A stretch of DNA of 64,000 nucleotides from Streptomyces sp. 846.5 (GCF_004365705.1 NZ_SOBN01000002.1:1054001-1118000), one strand, 5' to 3'; positions 52,286 to 61,860 are shown, numbered from the stretch's first letter. Notes: generated from the letters alone by a model not told the origin. Made by a program: numbers and translations.

Positions 52286-52292
52286 TCCGCGG

Positions 52293-53210
52293 ATGACCAC
52301 CACCCTGCCGGGTACGGCACGCAGGGCGCGTCGCTCCCGGGGCACCCGTCGGACGGCGGTCGCCTGGCTGTTCCTGGCGCCGTTCACGCTGGTGTTCCTG
52401 CTCTACACGGCGATCCCCGCCGCCGCCGCGCTCGGGTTCAGCCTCACCGACCTGCGGGGCATGGACCTGCGTCATCCGCTCGCGGTGGACTTCACCGGAC
52501 TGCAGAACTTCCTCCGTCTGTTCCAGGACCGGACGTTCCTGCGGGACATCCAGAACACCGCCGTCTTCGTGGTCTTCGGTGTACCGCTGACCATGGGGAT
52601 CGGATTCGCACTGGCCGTCGCGCTGAACTCCGGCATCCGGCGGATGCGCGGGGTGTTCCGCACCGTCTTCTTCGCGCCGGTGGTCACCAACGTCGTGGCC
52701 GTCGCACTCATCTGGCAGTACGCCTTCAACGCGGACGGCACCGTCAACAAGGTCCTCGGCGCCGTCGGCTTCGCCGGACCGAACTGGCTGGACGACCCGA
52801 ACCTGGCCATGCCCGTGGTCGTCCTGCTGGGCGTCTGGCGCAACTTCGGCACCGCGATGGTGCTGTTCCTGGCCGGCCTGCAGGCGGTGCCGGAGGACGT
52901 CTACGAGGCCGCCGCCCTCGACGGGGCCGGCCGCTGGCGGCAACTGAGGCACATCACCCTGCCGTTGCTGCTGCCCACCACCCTCATGGTGTCGGTGCTG
53001 CTGACCGTCTTCTACCTGCAGGTGTTCGACGAGCCGTACCTGCTCACCAACGGCGGCCCGTTGGGCTCCACCGAATCGGTCTCGCTGTACACCTACCACC
53101 AGTTCGGGGCCGGCCAGTTGGGGATGGCCTCGGCCGCGTCCCTGGTGATGCTCCTGCTGGTGCTGCTGGTGAGCGTGGTCCAGTTCCGGCTGCTGCGGCC
53201 CCGCGCATGA
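52293..53210 (+). CDS. Sugar ABC transporter permease (MalF type)
   Basis: A 305-residue permease with six helices and the ATPase-contact loop EDVYEAAALDGAGRWRQLRH. It is 7 bp after the binding-protein gene and overlaps the next permease by ATGA. No ATPase gene is present, as is usual for Streptomyces sugar importers served by MsiK. Confidence 0.94.
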   Translation: MTTTLPGTARRARRSRGTRRTAVAWLFLAPFTLVFLLYTAIPAAAALGFSLTDLRGMDLRHPLAVDFTGLQNFLRLFQDRTFLRDIQNTAVFVVFGVPLTMGIGFALAVALNSGIRRMRGVFRTVFFAPVVTNVVAVALIWQYAFNADGTVNKVLGAVGFAGPNWLDDPNLAMPVVVLLGVWRNFGTAMVLFLAGLQAVPEDVYEAAALDGAGRWRQLRHITLPLLLPTTLMVSVLLTVFYLQVFDEPYLLTNGGPLGSTESVSLYTYHQFGAGQLGMASAASLVMLLLVLLVSVVQFRLLRPRA

Positions 53211-54091
53211 CCGTCCTCGCCGCGTCCTCGAAGGACGCCCACACGACCACCGACCGGATCGTCCTGCGCCGCGGGTCCGTGGCCCGCCCCGTGCTGTACG
53301 GCGCGCTGGTGCTGTGCGCACTGCTCACCATGCTGCCGTTCCTCTGGGTGATCAGCGGTTCGCTGCGCAGCCTCGACGAGATCCGCGCCGACCCCGGCGC
53401 CTGGCTCCCGCTCCATCTCACCTTCGACAACTTCGTCCGGCTGTTCCGGACCGAGGGTTTCGCCCGGTTCCTGACCAACAGCATCGTGGTGGCGACCATC
53501 GTGGTGGTCGGCAACATCGTGGCGGCGTCGGCCGCCGGCTACGCACTCGCGAAGTTCGAGTTCGCGGGCAGGCGGATCGCCTTCGGCGCGGTCATGGCGG
53601 CACTGATGGTGCCGTACACCACCGTGTTCGTCACGCAGTTCGTGATCACCGTCGACCTGGGCCTGGCGGACACCCTCACCGGTATCGCACTGCCCGGTGT
53701 GGCGCTGCCGATGTCGGTGTTCATCATGCGGCAGTACGCGCTGTCGATCCCCGACGAACTGCTCGAAGCGGCCCGGATCGACGGCGCCGGTGAGTTCCGG
53801 ATCTTCTTCCGGATCTTCCTCCCGCTGGCCGGCCCCGCCGTCGCGACGATCACGATCATGTCCTTCCTCAGCTCGTGGAACAACTTCATCTGGCCGCTCA
53901 TCGTCGCCCAGAGCACGTCCAGCTACACGCTGCCGGTGGGCCTGGCCGCCACCAGTCAGGCGGCGTCGCACGTCACCGACTACGGCTTGATGCTCGCCGG
54001 TGCGATCGTGGTGATGCTGCCGGTGCTGGTGCTCTTCCTGTTCCTGCAGCGCTACTTCGTGCAGGGCATCTCCGGATCGGGAATGCGGTGA
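53207..54091 (+). CDS. Sugar ABC transporter permease (MalG type)
   Basis: A 294-residue permease with LLTMLPFLWVISGSLRSLDE at its start and the EAA loop DELLEAARIDGAGEFRIFFR. It completes the import channel. Both ends overlap neighbours (ATGA before, GTGA after), so it is tightly coupled to the esterase gene. Confidence 0.95.
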   Translation: MTVLAASSKDAHTTTDRIVLRRGSVARPVLYGALVLCALLTMLPFLWVISGSLRSLDEIRADPGAWLPLHLTFDNFVRLFRTEGFARFLTNSIVVATIVVVGNIVAASAAGYALAKFEFAGRRIAFGAVMAALMVPYTTVFVTQFVITVDLGLADTLTGIALPGVALPMSVFIMRQYALSIPDELLEAARIDGAGEFRIFFRIFLPLAGPAVATITIMSFLSSWNNFIWPLIVAQSTSSYTLPVGLAATSQAASHVTDYGLMLAGAIVVMLPVLVLFLFLQRYFVQGISGSGMR

Positions 54092-55476
54092 CCGCGATGG
54101 ACCCACTCGACGCGCCCGGCGAGCCGACTGCTGTATCTGCTCCCGTGGGCACGGTCATCGGCCGTCGCGACGGCCGGGTACGGCGCTTTCTCGGCATCCC
54201 GTTCGCCGAAGCACCCACCGGAGCACGGCGGTTCGCCGCGCCGGTCCCCCGCAGCCGGTTCACCGAGCCCTTCGACGCGTCCCGGCACGGCGCCACCTCG
54301 CAGGCCGTGCCGCTGTTCGCCACGACCACCGTGCCGGAGCCGTCGGTACCGGGCGAGGACGTGCTGAACCTCGGCATCGTCGCCCCGGACTCCGGCGACG
54401 CCGGCGCGGCGTTCCCGGTCCTGGTGTGGATCCACGGCGGCGGCTTCCAGGCCGGGAGCCCGGCCAGTCCGTGGTACGACGGGCGCGCCTTCGCCCGCGA
54501 CGGCGTCGTCTGCGTCACCGTCGGCTACCGGCTGGGCGTCGACGGATTCGCCCTGCTGGACGACGTGCCGCCGAACCTCGGGCTGCGTGACCTGCTGCTC
54601 GCCCTCGACTGGGTACAGCAGAACATCGCCGCCTTCGGCGGGGATCCGGACCGGGTCACCCTGGCCGGGCAGTCGGCCGGGGGCGCGGCGGTGCTGGCAC
54701 TGCTCTCGTCACCCGAAGGCACCGGCCGCTTCCACCGCGCGGTCAGCCTGTCCGGCGGTCTCTTCGACGTAACCGCAGACAGCGCACGCGACTTCGTCGA
54801 ACGGCTCGGGGAGAGGCTCGGCGTACCGCCGACGCGAGCCGGGTTCGGCAGCCGAACAGTGGCACAGCTCCAGCAGGGTGTCATCGACCTGCGGAGCGAG
54901 CGGGGCGACGACACGCTCGCGCTCGGGCCGATCGTCGGAGACGACATCCTGCCGGTGCCGTTCGCCGCCGGGCTCGCCGTGCACGGACACGGCATTCCGC
55001 TGCTGCTCGGCGCGACCGGCGACGAATTCGACGGCGCACCCACACCGGAACTCGCCGCGGCCCGAGCGGCCGGTACCCGCGTCACCGACACCCTGTTCCG
55101 CGGCGCCTGCACGCGCACAGCGGTGTCCCGTCGCGACGCCGCTGCCGGCACCTGGCTGTACTCCTTCGAATGGCCCTCCCCCGAGACCGGCGGCGCCACG
55201 CACTGCGTCGACCTCCCCTTCTTCTTCGACGTACTCGACGCGCCGGGCGTCGCCGAGGCACTCGGGCCCTACCCGCCCGCGGAACTGGCCACGGCGATGC
55301 ACGCCGACCTGGTCGCGTTCGTCCACGGCCGGACGCCGACCTGGTCGAGGGCGACCGGGACGCCCGGCGATCCGGCCCGTGAATACGGCCGACCAGGCGC
55401 GGCGCTGGCGGCCGACACCACGGGCGTGTTCGATCCCGTAGTACCGGCCGACTCCGAGGCATGGAAGGCATGCTGA
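54088..55476 (+). CDS. Type B carboxylesterase
   Basis: A 462-residue cytoplasmic esterase (no signal peptide) of the carboxylesterase/cholinesterase family: oxyanion motif WIHGGGFQAGS near residue 116, nucleophile Ser196 (AGQSAGGAAVLALL), FLGIPFAEAP at the N-terminus and a late His in HCVDLPFFFD. It is shorter than the usual 500 to 550 residues. Inside a sugar-import operon it may remove acyl groups from the imported glycoside. GTG 54088 overlaps the permease stop. Confidence 0.9.
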   Translation: MTAMDPLDAPGEPTAVSAPVGTVIGRRDGRVRRFLGIPFAEAPTGARRFAAPVPRSRFTEPFDASRHGATSQAVPLFATTTVPEPSVPGEDVLNLGIVAPDSGDAGAAFPVLVWIHGGGFQAGSPASPWYDGRAFARDGVVCVTVGYRLGVDGFALLDDVPPNLGLRDLLLALDWVQQNIAAFGGDPDRVTLAGQSAGGAAVLALLSSPEGTGRFHRAVSLSGGLFDVTADSARDFVERLGERLGVPPTRAGFGSRTVAQLQQGVIDLRSERGDDTLALGPIVGDDILPVPFAAGLAVHGHGIPLLLGATGDEFDGAPTPELAAARAAGTRVTDTLFRGACTRTAVSRRDAAAGTWLYSFEWPSPETGGATHCVDLPFFFDVLDAPGVAEALGPYPPAELATAMHADLVAFVHGRTPTWSRATGTPGDPAREYGRPGAALAADTTGVFDPVVPADSEAWKAC

Positions 55477-56615
55477 TGACCGGGATGAATCAGAGTGCGG
55501 TCCGGCGGGTCAACACCGCGGTCATCCTCCGCGCGCTGGCGGTGTCGGCCGGGCCGATGACACTGACGGTGCTCGCCGAGCAGACCGACCTCTCCCGTCG
55601 GACCATCGAGGTCGTCCTGGACTCGCTCGTCACGGCGGGCTGGGTGAGCGAGCTCGATCGGGTGCCGACCAGCGGCTCCGCCGGGCGGCCCGCCCGGCGG
55701 TACGAACTACGGGCCGAGTACGCCCTGCTGGCGGCCGTGCGGATCACCACCCTGGACGCGTCCGCGGTCGTCGCCGACGTGCGGGGCCGCATCCTCGGCC
55801 GGGCGCACCGCCCGCTGCGCGCCTACCAGGATCCGGGTGCCACGCTCGATGACGCGGCGGCCCTGGTCCAGGAGGCGCTCAAGGACGCGGGCGGGTCGGC
55901 GGACCGGCTACGGGCCGGCGTGGTCGCGGGCGGCGGTGCGATCGACGACGACGGAGTCGTACGCCGCCTGGTGCACACGACCCGGTGGGAGGGTGTGCAC
56001 CTGCCCGCGGAACTCACCCGGCGGATCCCCGTGCCCTGGTTCGCCGACAACGACTCCAACCTCGGTGCACTGGCCGAGCGTTGGCGGGGCGTGGCCGCCG
56101 ACCACGACAACGTCGTGTGGGCGGTGCTCGGGAACCGGACCGGTCTGGGCATCCTCATCCGGGGCGCCGTGCACCGCGGACTCGACGGCGCCGCGGGCGA
56201 GATCGTCGAGGCGGAGTCGATGCCGACCGACTCGGTCGAGCACCGCCCGGTGGCCTGGCTCACCTCACCGGAACCGGACCGGCGGAGAGTCGCGCTGGAA
56301 CGCTTCGACGCGGCCCGCGCCGGCGATGCGACCGCGCTCGCCGAGGTCGACGAGTTCGTCGCGAACATCGCCTCGATCCTCACCACCCTGTCGTGGACGG
56401 TGGCACCGTCGCTCATCGTGCTCGGCGGTGGTCTGGAGGACGCGGCCGACGTGCTGCTGCCCCGCGTCCGCGATGCATTGCACAAGGCCCGCACCCCCGC
56501 GGTCGAGCTGCGCGTCACCGGCCTGGGCCGCGACGCCCCGCTCATCGGCGCCGTCAAGCTGGCGCTCGACCGCATGGACACCGAGCTGTTCGGCCCGCTC
56601 GTCCCGAGCGCGTGA
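55476..56615 (+). CDS. ROK-family transcriptional regulator
   Basis: A 379-residue regulator with an N-terminal winged helix (TLTVLAEQTDLSRRTIEVVL) and a ROK sugar-kinase-like domain (AVLGNRTGLGILIRGAVHRG, LIVLGGGLEDAADV). The canonical zinc-binding cysteine motif of ROK proteins is not evident. ATG 55476 is chosen because GGAAGG lies 7 bases upstream and it overlaps the previous stop (TGATG); ATGs at 55461 and 55470 are alternatives. It likely represses its own operon and responds to a sugar. Confidence 0.92.
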   Translation: MTGMNQSAVRRVNTAVILRALAVSAGPMTLTVLAEQTDLSRRTIEVVLDSLVTAGWVSELDRVPTSGSAGRPARRYELRAEYALLAAVRITTLDASAVVADVRGRILGRAHRPLRAYQDPGATLDDAAALVQEALKDAGGSADRLRAGVVAGGGAIDDDGVVRRLVHTTRWEGVHLPAELTRRIPVPWFADNDSNLGALAERWRGVAADHDNVVWAVLGNRTGLGILIRGAVHRGLDGAAGEIVEAESMPTDSVEHRPVAWLTSPEPDRRRVALERFDAARAGDATALAEVDEFVANIASILTTLSWTVAPSLIVLGGGLEDAADVLLPRVRDALHKARTPAVELRVTGLGRDAPLIGAVKLALDRMDTELFGPLVPSA

Positions 56616-56643
56616 CCGCACACAACACCTGGAGAGCCCCACC

Positions 56644-58170
56644 GTGACCGACACCACCCGCGCCGACGTGCTCATCGTCGGCAGCGGCATCATGGGATCC
56701 GTCGTGGCCCGACTGCTGCGCGAGTCCGATCCAGCCCTGGCGATCGCCATGGTCGACGGCGGCAGCGCCATCGGCACGGTCCCCGGCCTGCACCTGCACG
56801 ACGTCGACGACCCCGTCCTCTGGTCGCGCCACAACGAACGGGCCGGCACCGGCATCCAGGGCATGTACACCGGCGCCGAGGTGGTCCGCGACGTCGCCGA
56901 CCGCCTCACCGATCTCCCGCCCGGCATGGTCCACGCGCTCGCCCTCGGCGAGGACGCCGAGGCGATGCCCGCGACGGCGCTCGCCTGGAACGCGGGCGGC
57001 ATGGGGGTGCACTGGACCGCCGCGACGCCGTGGCCCGCCGGGGACGAGGTCTTCGACTTCGGCGACCCGGCCCGCTGGGCGGCAGATCTCGCCACCGCGG
57101 CCCGGCTGCTCGCGGTCACGCCCTCCGCGATCGGCCCGACCGAGGCCGGCCGGATCGTGCTCGACGTCCTGCGCAGGCGCTTCGACGGCGTCGGACCCGA
57201 CGACCGGCGGCCGCAGCCGATGCCCATGGCGGTCACCGCGACGGAATCGGGTCCCATGCCGCGCACCGCCCCCGGCACGATCTTCCCCGCGATCGCGACC
57301 GGCGCGGACCCGTCCTTCACCCTGGTCACCGGCACGCTCGCGACCTCGCTGATCGTCTCGGGCGGCCGGGTCGCCGGCGCCCGGCTGCGTCGTGTCGCCG
57401 ACGGGGCCGAGTCGCAACTCCTGGCGGACGCCGTGGTGGTGTGCGCCGATGCGCTGCGCACCCCGCAGCTGCTGTTCGCCTCGGGCATCCGGCCCGAGGC
57501 GCTGGGCCGCTATCTCAACGAGCACGCGTTCATCACCGCCCGGGTGCTGCTCGACCTCGACCGGTTCGGCATCGACCTCGACTCCCTGCCGCTGCCCCGG
57601 GCCGGCGAGTTCAGCACCGACTCGCTCTGGCTGCCGCAGAACGGACCGGCGCAGCCGTTCCACGGTCAGATCATGAACCGGACCTTCGTGGACCAGGACG
57701 GCCGCCCGCTCGCGCACTCCGTGGGCCTCTCGCTGTACGCCCCCGTCGAGTCCCGCCCCGAGAACCGGCTGGTGTTCTCGGAGACCGCGACCGACCTGGC
57801 CGGAATGCCGCAGATCGGCGTCGAATTCGACTACTCCGACGCCGACCGCGCGCTGATCCGACAGGCACTCGACGAAGTCGGGGCTGTCGCCGAGGAATTC
57901 GGCTCGTTCGATCCCGCCGGCGAACGCGCGCTGCTCCCACCCGGTTCGTCGCTGCACCAGACCGGCACCGTCCGTTCCGGCGTCGTCGACGACGGCACCA
58001 GTGTGTGCGACCCGGACGGCCGGGTGTGGGGATTCGACAACCTGTACCTGGCCGGCAACGGCGTGATCCCCACGGCGATGGCCGCCAATGTCACCCTGAC
58101 CGGCGCGGTGACCGCGGTACGGGCCGCCGCTGCCGTCGCCGCACACAACGCCCGCGGAGGCGCCGTATGA
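56644..58170 (+). CDS. GMC-family pyranose-oxidase-like flavoprotein
   Basis: A 508-residue FAD enzyme starting at GTG 56644. The FAD motif is VLIVGSGIMGSVVARLL; NAGGMGVHWTAATP (His123) matches the segment that in pyranose oxidases carries the covalent flavin His; the C-terminal catalytic pair is His438 (SLHQTGTVR) and Asn482 (AANVTLTGAV). The family oxidises sugar C2 or C3. Bacterial relatives oxidise C3 of C- or O-glycosides, which starts deglycosylation. It overlaps the TIM-barrel gene by ATGA. Confidence 0.9.
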   Translation: MTDTTRADVLIVGSGIMGSVVARLLRESDPALAIAMVDGGSAIGTVPGLHLHDVDDPVLWSRHNERAGTGIQGMYTGAEVVRDVADRLTDLPPGMVHALALGEDAEAMPATALAWNAGGMGVHWTAATPWPAGDEVFDFGDPARWAADLATAARLLAVTPSAIGPTEAGRIVLDVLRRRFDGVGPDDRRPQPMPMAVTATESGPMPRTAPGTIFPAIATGADPSFTLVTGTLATSLIVSGGRVAGARLRRVADGAESQLLADAVVVCADALRTPQLLFASGIRPEALGRYLNEHAFITARVLLDLDRFGIDLDSLPLPRAGEFSTDSLWLPQNGPAQPFHGQIMNRTFVDQDGRPLAHSVGLSLYAPVESRPENRLVFSETATDLAGMPQIGVEFDYSDADRALIRQALDEVGAVAEEFGSFDPAGERALLPPGSSLHQTGTVRSGVVDDGTSVCDPDGRVWGFDNLYLAGNGVIPTAMAANVTLTGAVTAVRAAAAVAAHNARGGAV

Positions 58171-59096
58171 CACCACGTCTCGCAACCGACATCGTCACCT
58201 TCTACCACCCGGAATTCTGGGGACTCGACTCCGCCGACGCCTTTCGCGACTGGGCCTTCAGGAATCCTGCGGCCTTCTGGGAGCGGGTGATGGACGCGCT
58301 GGTCCAGGCCGGTGTCACCGGCATCGAGCTGACCTTCGCGCCGGGCGACATCGACTCGGTTCTGCGGGCCTTCGGCAGCGCACCGGCGTTCCGCCGCGAC
58401 CTCGCGTCCCGGGGCCTGTCCGTGGTGAGCGCCTTCGTCGCCGACAGCGAGAGCCCCGACTGGCGGCACGGCGGGAACCTGCCCGCGATCGTCGCCGACG
58501 CCGAGGGGCGCGCAGCCTTCCTCGCCGACGTGGGGGCGGATCTCCTCGTCACCGGACTGCCGATGCGCACGACCTTCGGGACCCGCCCGCCCTTCTTCGT
58601 CGACGCCGCGTACATGACCCGGATGGCCGACATCGCCCATGTGGTCGGTGAGGCCGTCGCCCAGCACGGCGTGAGGCTCGCCTTCCACACGGAGTCCAAC
58701 AGCACGCTCTGGTACGAGCGGGACATCGACCTGTTCATGGCCCTGACCGATCCGCGCTACGTCTGGCTGTGCCCCGACTCCTGCCACATCGCACTCGGCG
58801 GAGGAGACCCCGTCGCCGTCGCGCGCCGCCACACCCAACGCATCGCGCTGGCGCACTGGAAGGACGCAGTCAAACCGATCGAGGGCGAACTCACCATCGA
58901 CGAAACGGTCTTCGCCCAACAGCAGCCCTACATGACCGAACTGGGCACGGGCATCGTCGAGTGGAGCGGATGGGCCGACGCGATGGCGCTCACGCCGGGC
59001 GCCGGCATCGTGCTCATCGAACTCGACGAGGCGGCCGATCCCGTCGCCGCGCTCCGGGCGGGGACGGCCGTGGTAAGGGAGACCCGCGGTCGCTGA
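58167..59096 (+). CDS. Xylose-isomerase-like TIM-barrel protein
   Basis: A 309-residue sugar-phosphate isomerase/epimerase-family protein (AP_endonuc_2 fold). Likely metal ligands are the Glu in GVTGIELTFAPG, HTESNSTLWYE, CPDSCHIALGG and the late Glu in IVLIELDEAA. Relatives isomerise 2- or 3-keto sugars or cleave 3-keto-glycosides. Directly coupled to the pyranose-oxidase-like gene, it probably acts on the keto-sugar that enzyme makes. Last gene of the operon. Confidence 0.9.
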   Translation: MTPRLATDIVTFYHPEFWGLDSADAFRDWAFRNPAAFWERVMDALVQAGVTGIELTFAPGDIDSVLRAFGSAPAFRRDLASRGLSVVSAFVADSESPDWRHGGNLPAIVADAEGRAAFLADVGADLLVTGLPMRTTFGTRPPFFVDAAYMTRMADIAHVVGEAVAQHGVRLAFHTESNSTLWYERDIDLFMALTDPRYVWLCPDSCHIALGGGDPVAVARRHTQRIALAHWKDAVKPIEGELTIDETVFAQQQPYMTELGTGIVEWSGWADAMALTPGAGIVLIELDEAADPVAALRAGTAVVRETRGR

Positions 59097-59280
59097 GCCG
59101 TCCTGCTCCGCGTCAACTCGCGTGGCGGGCCCGGGATAAGACAGTTCCTCAAATCGGAGCCGTCCGGTCCGCCGTCAGATCGTGCGATGATACGATCACC
59201 TCGCTTGCGGGGCGGGACGGGTCCACCCTGCTGTGGCGGGGAATCAGCAGTCGGCCGTCTGTCGCCTGATAGAGAGTCTT

Positions 59281-60447
59281 ATGACGGAATACACAGAGAA
59301 CCCAGTACTCTGGGGTCTTGTCGTGCTCCTGCTCATCGCAATCGCCCTCATCGTCCGCCAACGCAAGGCGGCCGTGGCGTTGCGGCAGGAGACCGACGGG
59401 CTCAGGGAGTACTACTCCAATCTGGAGCACCACTACACACAGTCCGTCGCAGCGGCCCAGGAGCAGGGCGAGGAAGCGACGAAGACCGTGCTGAAGTCCG
59501 CGATGCGGACACTGCAGGGTCTGGCCGCCGAACAGCAGCTGATCCTCTCGCGGCTGCAGAACAAGTACGGCGAGTCGGTCATCCTGCAGGACCTGCTGGA
59601 GATCGACCACACCAACTCGCAGTTCGGCCGGCGCGCCCAGTCCATCGCCGTACTCTGCGACGGCTGGCTCGGCCGGCAGCGCGACATTGCCTCGGTCTAC
59701 GACGTGGTCCGCAGCGCGCAGGGCCGGGTGCGGCACTTCCGGCGGGTGGAGATCCTCTCCCAGGTGGACTTCGGCGTCTCCAGCCGGGCCGTCGAGCCGG
59801 TCTCGCTGGCCCTGGCCGAGCTGCTCGACAACGCCACCAGCTACTCCAGCCCGGACACCGTCGTCGAGATCAACATCCGGACCGTGCCCAAGGGCGTGGT
59901 CATCGTGGTGGACGACGCCGGCGTCGGCATGAACGACGAGGAGCGCGCCCGCGCCGAGAGGCTGCTGAACAGCGAGCGGGTCTCCGGCGTCGCCGGGCTC
60001 GGCAATCCACCGCAGTTCGGCCTGGCCGTGATCGGCGTGCTTTCCGAGCGCTTCGGCTTCGAGGTGTCGGTGGACTCCACGTCCCCGTACGGCGGGGTGC
60101 GCGCGGTGGTGCTGCTGCCGCACGAACTGCTCAGCAGCATGCCCGAGAAGAAGGTGCCTGCCCCAGCCATGTCCACACCGGTACCGGCACCGGGCGAGCC
60201 CGAGCCCGCACTGAACGCCCCGCTGACCGCCGACGGACTGCCTCTGAGGCGGCGCAAACGGCCGATGGCGATCGTGCAGGGATCGGCGCCCGCTCCGCTC
60301 GGCTCGGCCCGCACCGGCGCGGAGACCGCAGCGATCATGGGTGCCTTCCAGCGGGGCACACGGTCCGGCCGGGCCACGCGTCCGGACGACGCGGACCAGA
60401 CGAGCGGCACACGTGCTGCCAGCAGTGAAGGGCAGGAGTTCTCGTGA
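59281..60447 (+). CDS. cvnA: Conservon sensor-kinase-like protein CvnA
   Basis: A 388-residue membrane protein: one N-terminal helix (PVLWGLVVLLLIAIALIV), a coiled-coil region (about 35-95), and a HATPase-like domain (LALAELLDNATSYSSPDTVV, VDDAGVGMNDEE, FGLAVIGVLSERFG), then a Pro-rich tail. This is the sensor of a conservon, an eukaryote-like GTPase signalling complex. ATG 59281 follows AGAGAG. The 184-bp gap upstream contains an inverted repeat GATCGT/ACGATC at 59178-59197. The gene overlaps cvnB. Confidence 0.94.
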   Translation: MTEYTENPVLWGLVVLLLIAIALIVRQRKAAVALRQETDGLREYYSNLEHHYTQSVAAAQEQGEEATKTVLKSAMRTLQGLAAEQQLILSRLQNKYGESVILQDLLEIDHTNSQFGRRAQSIAVLCDGWLGRQRDIASVYDVVRSAQGRVRHFRRVEILSQVDFGVSSRAVEPVSLALAELLDNATSYSSPDTVVEINIRTVPKGVVIVVDDAGVGMNDEERARAERLLNSERVSGVAGLGNPPQFGLAVIGVLSERFGFEVSVDSTSPYGGVRAVVLLPHELLSSMPEKKVPAPAMSTPVPAPGEPEPALNAPLTADGLPLRRRKRPMAIVQGSAPAPLGSARTGAETAAIMGAFQRGTRSGRATRPDDADQTSGTRAASSEGQEFS

Positions 60448-60845
60448 ACGACGATCTGTCATGGATGCTCGACAGCGCTCTGGAGATCCCCGGAGCCCTG
60501 CACTCGGTACTGATCTCCGCGGACGGTCTGTTGATGGCCCGGACGAAGGACTTCGACAGGGACGACGCGGACCGGGTCGCCGCCGGAATGAGCGGGGTGC
60601 AGTCGCTCAGCCGCTCGCTCGCGTTCTTCTGCGAGGACACCAGCCAGCGGTGGCGGCAGACCCTGGTCGAGTTCGACGGCGGCTGGGTGTTCCTGATCTC
60701 CGCCGGTGAGGGCGCGTATCTCGGCGTCTCCGCCTCCCCGGAGGTCGACATGCAGGACATCAGCTTCCGGATGCAGCAGCTCGTCGGCCAGTTGGGCAAG
60801 GTTCTGTCGGCACCGCCGCGCGAGAACCTCGGGGCCCACTCATGA
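60444..60845 (+). CDS. cvnB: Conservon roadblock/LC7 protein CvnB
   Basis: A 133-residue roadblock/LC7 (MglB-like) protein, DLSWMLDSALEIPGALHSVL at the start and GWVFLISAGEGAYLGVSASP in the middle. It is thought to regulate the CvnD GTPase. GTG 60444 overlaps the cvnA stop and its own stop overlaps cvnC. Confidence 0.95.
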   Translation: MNDDLSWMLDSALEIPGALHSVLISADGLLMARTKDFDRDDADRVAAGMSGVQSLSRSLAFFCEDTSQRWRQTLVEFDGGWVFLISAGEGAYLGVSASPEVDMQDISFRMQQLVGQLGKVLSAPPRENLGAHS

Positions 60846-61219
60846 GAGATTCCGAGGACTGGGATCTCGAGGCTCCGGAGTTAGTGCGACCGTACGTCAT
60901 CACCAAGGGGCGCAGGCTGCCCGACGACGACAAGCTCTCGCTGATCACGCTGGTGACGGCGGCGCTCGAACAGGGGCAGCGCCCGTCGCGGCTGTCCCCG
61001 GAGGAGCACCGGCTGCTCGACATCTGCTCCGCCGGCTACCTCTCGGTCGCCGAGGTCGCGGGGCACACCCGGTTGCCGCTGGGTGTGGTGAGGATCGTGC
61101 TGGCATCGCTGACCGAATCCGGCTATCTGCTCACCCGGCCGCCGGTGGCCCGCGCCCGCCTTGCCGACAAGGAGCTCCTGGAGGAGGTGCTCAATGGTCT
61201 CCGGACCAAATTTGGATGA
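60842..61219 (+). CDS. cvnC: Conservon DUF742 protein CvnC
   Basis: A 125-residue DUF742 protein with a winged-helix-like fold: RPYVITKGRRLP near the start and LSVAEVAGHTRLPLGVVRIV as the HTH-like part. It couples the GTPase to the sensor in known conservons. Overlaps cvnB (ATGA) and cvnD (26 bp). Confidence 0.95.
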   Translation: MRDSEDWDLEAPELVRPYVITKGRRLPDDDKLSLITLVTAALEQGQRPSRLSPEEHRLLDICSAGYLSVAEVAGHTRLPLGVVRIVLASLTESGYLLTRPPVARARLADKELLEEVLNGLRTKFG

Positions 61220-61805
61220 ACGACCGAGCCTGAACGAGCGTGACTACGTCCAGGGCGGAGCAACGCAGACGGCTGTGAAGATCCTTGTCGTCGGACACTT
61301 CGCGGTGGGCAAGACCACGTTCATCGGTTCGATCTCGGAGATCCAGCCGCTGTCCACCGAGGAGACGATGACGCGGGCCGCGGAGGCGGTGGACGACCTC
61401 AAGGGGGTCCGGGGGAAGACCACCACCACCGTGGCCATGGACTTCGGCCGTCTCACCATCAGCGACCGGGTGGTGCTCTACCTGTTCGGCACGCCCGGCC
61501 AGTTGCGGTTCGTGGAGATGTGGGAGGACATGGCCCGCGGCGCTCTCGGCGCGCTGGTCCTGGTCGACCCCGAGCGGCTCGCCGACTCCTTCGCCGTGAT
61601 CGACCTCATCGAGCAGTACGGCCTCGACTACGCGATCGCCGTCAACCACTTCGACGGCAGCCCGGAGCGCGCCGAGGCGTCGCTGCGGGAGGCGCTCGAC
61701 CTCCTCGACGACACCCCCGTCGTCACCTGCGACGCGCGCGACGAGAAGTCGTCGGCCGCCGCCCTGACCACCCTCGTCAGCTATCTGCTGGCCCGTGCCG
61801 GCTAG
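61194..61805 (+). CDS. cvnD: Conservon GTPase CvnD
   Basis: A 203-residue small Ras-like GTPase: P-loop GHFAVGKTT (about 36-44), switch segment KTTTTVAMDFGRL, G3 LFGTPGQ and the G4 motif NHFDGS, where NKxD is changed as usual for the family. ATG 61194 lies behind GGAGGAGG inside cvnC. A terminator follows. Confidence 0.95.
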   Translation: MVSGPNLDERPSLNERDYVQGGATQTAVKILVVGHFAVGKTTFIGSISEIQPLSTEETMTRAAEAVDDLKGVRGKTTTTVAMDFGRLTISDRVVLYLFGTPGQLRFVEMWEDMARGALGALVLVDPERLADSFAVIDLIEQYGLDYAIAVNHFDGSPERAEASLREALDLLDDTPVVTCDARDEKSSAAALTTLVSYLLARAG

Positions 61806-61827
61806 GAACCTTCTGAAGATCTTGGGA

Positions 61828-61860
61828 GGGGGCTACCCGGTTGCAGGCCGGGCAGTCCCC
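61828..61860 (+). terminator. Hairpin terminator after the conservon
   Basis: GGGGGCTACCCGG (61828-61840) pairs with CCGGGCAGTCCCC (61848-61860) apart from one mismatch and one G-U pair, with a 7-nt loop. It starts 22 bases after the cvnD stop. Confidence 0.7.
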
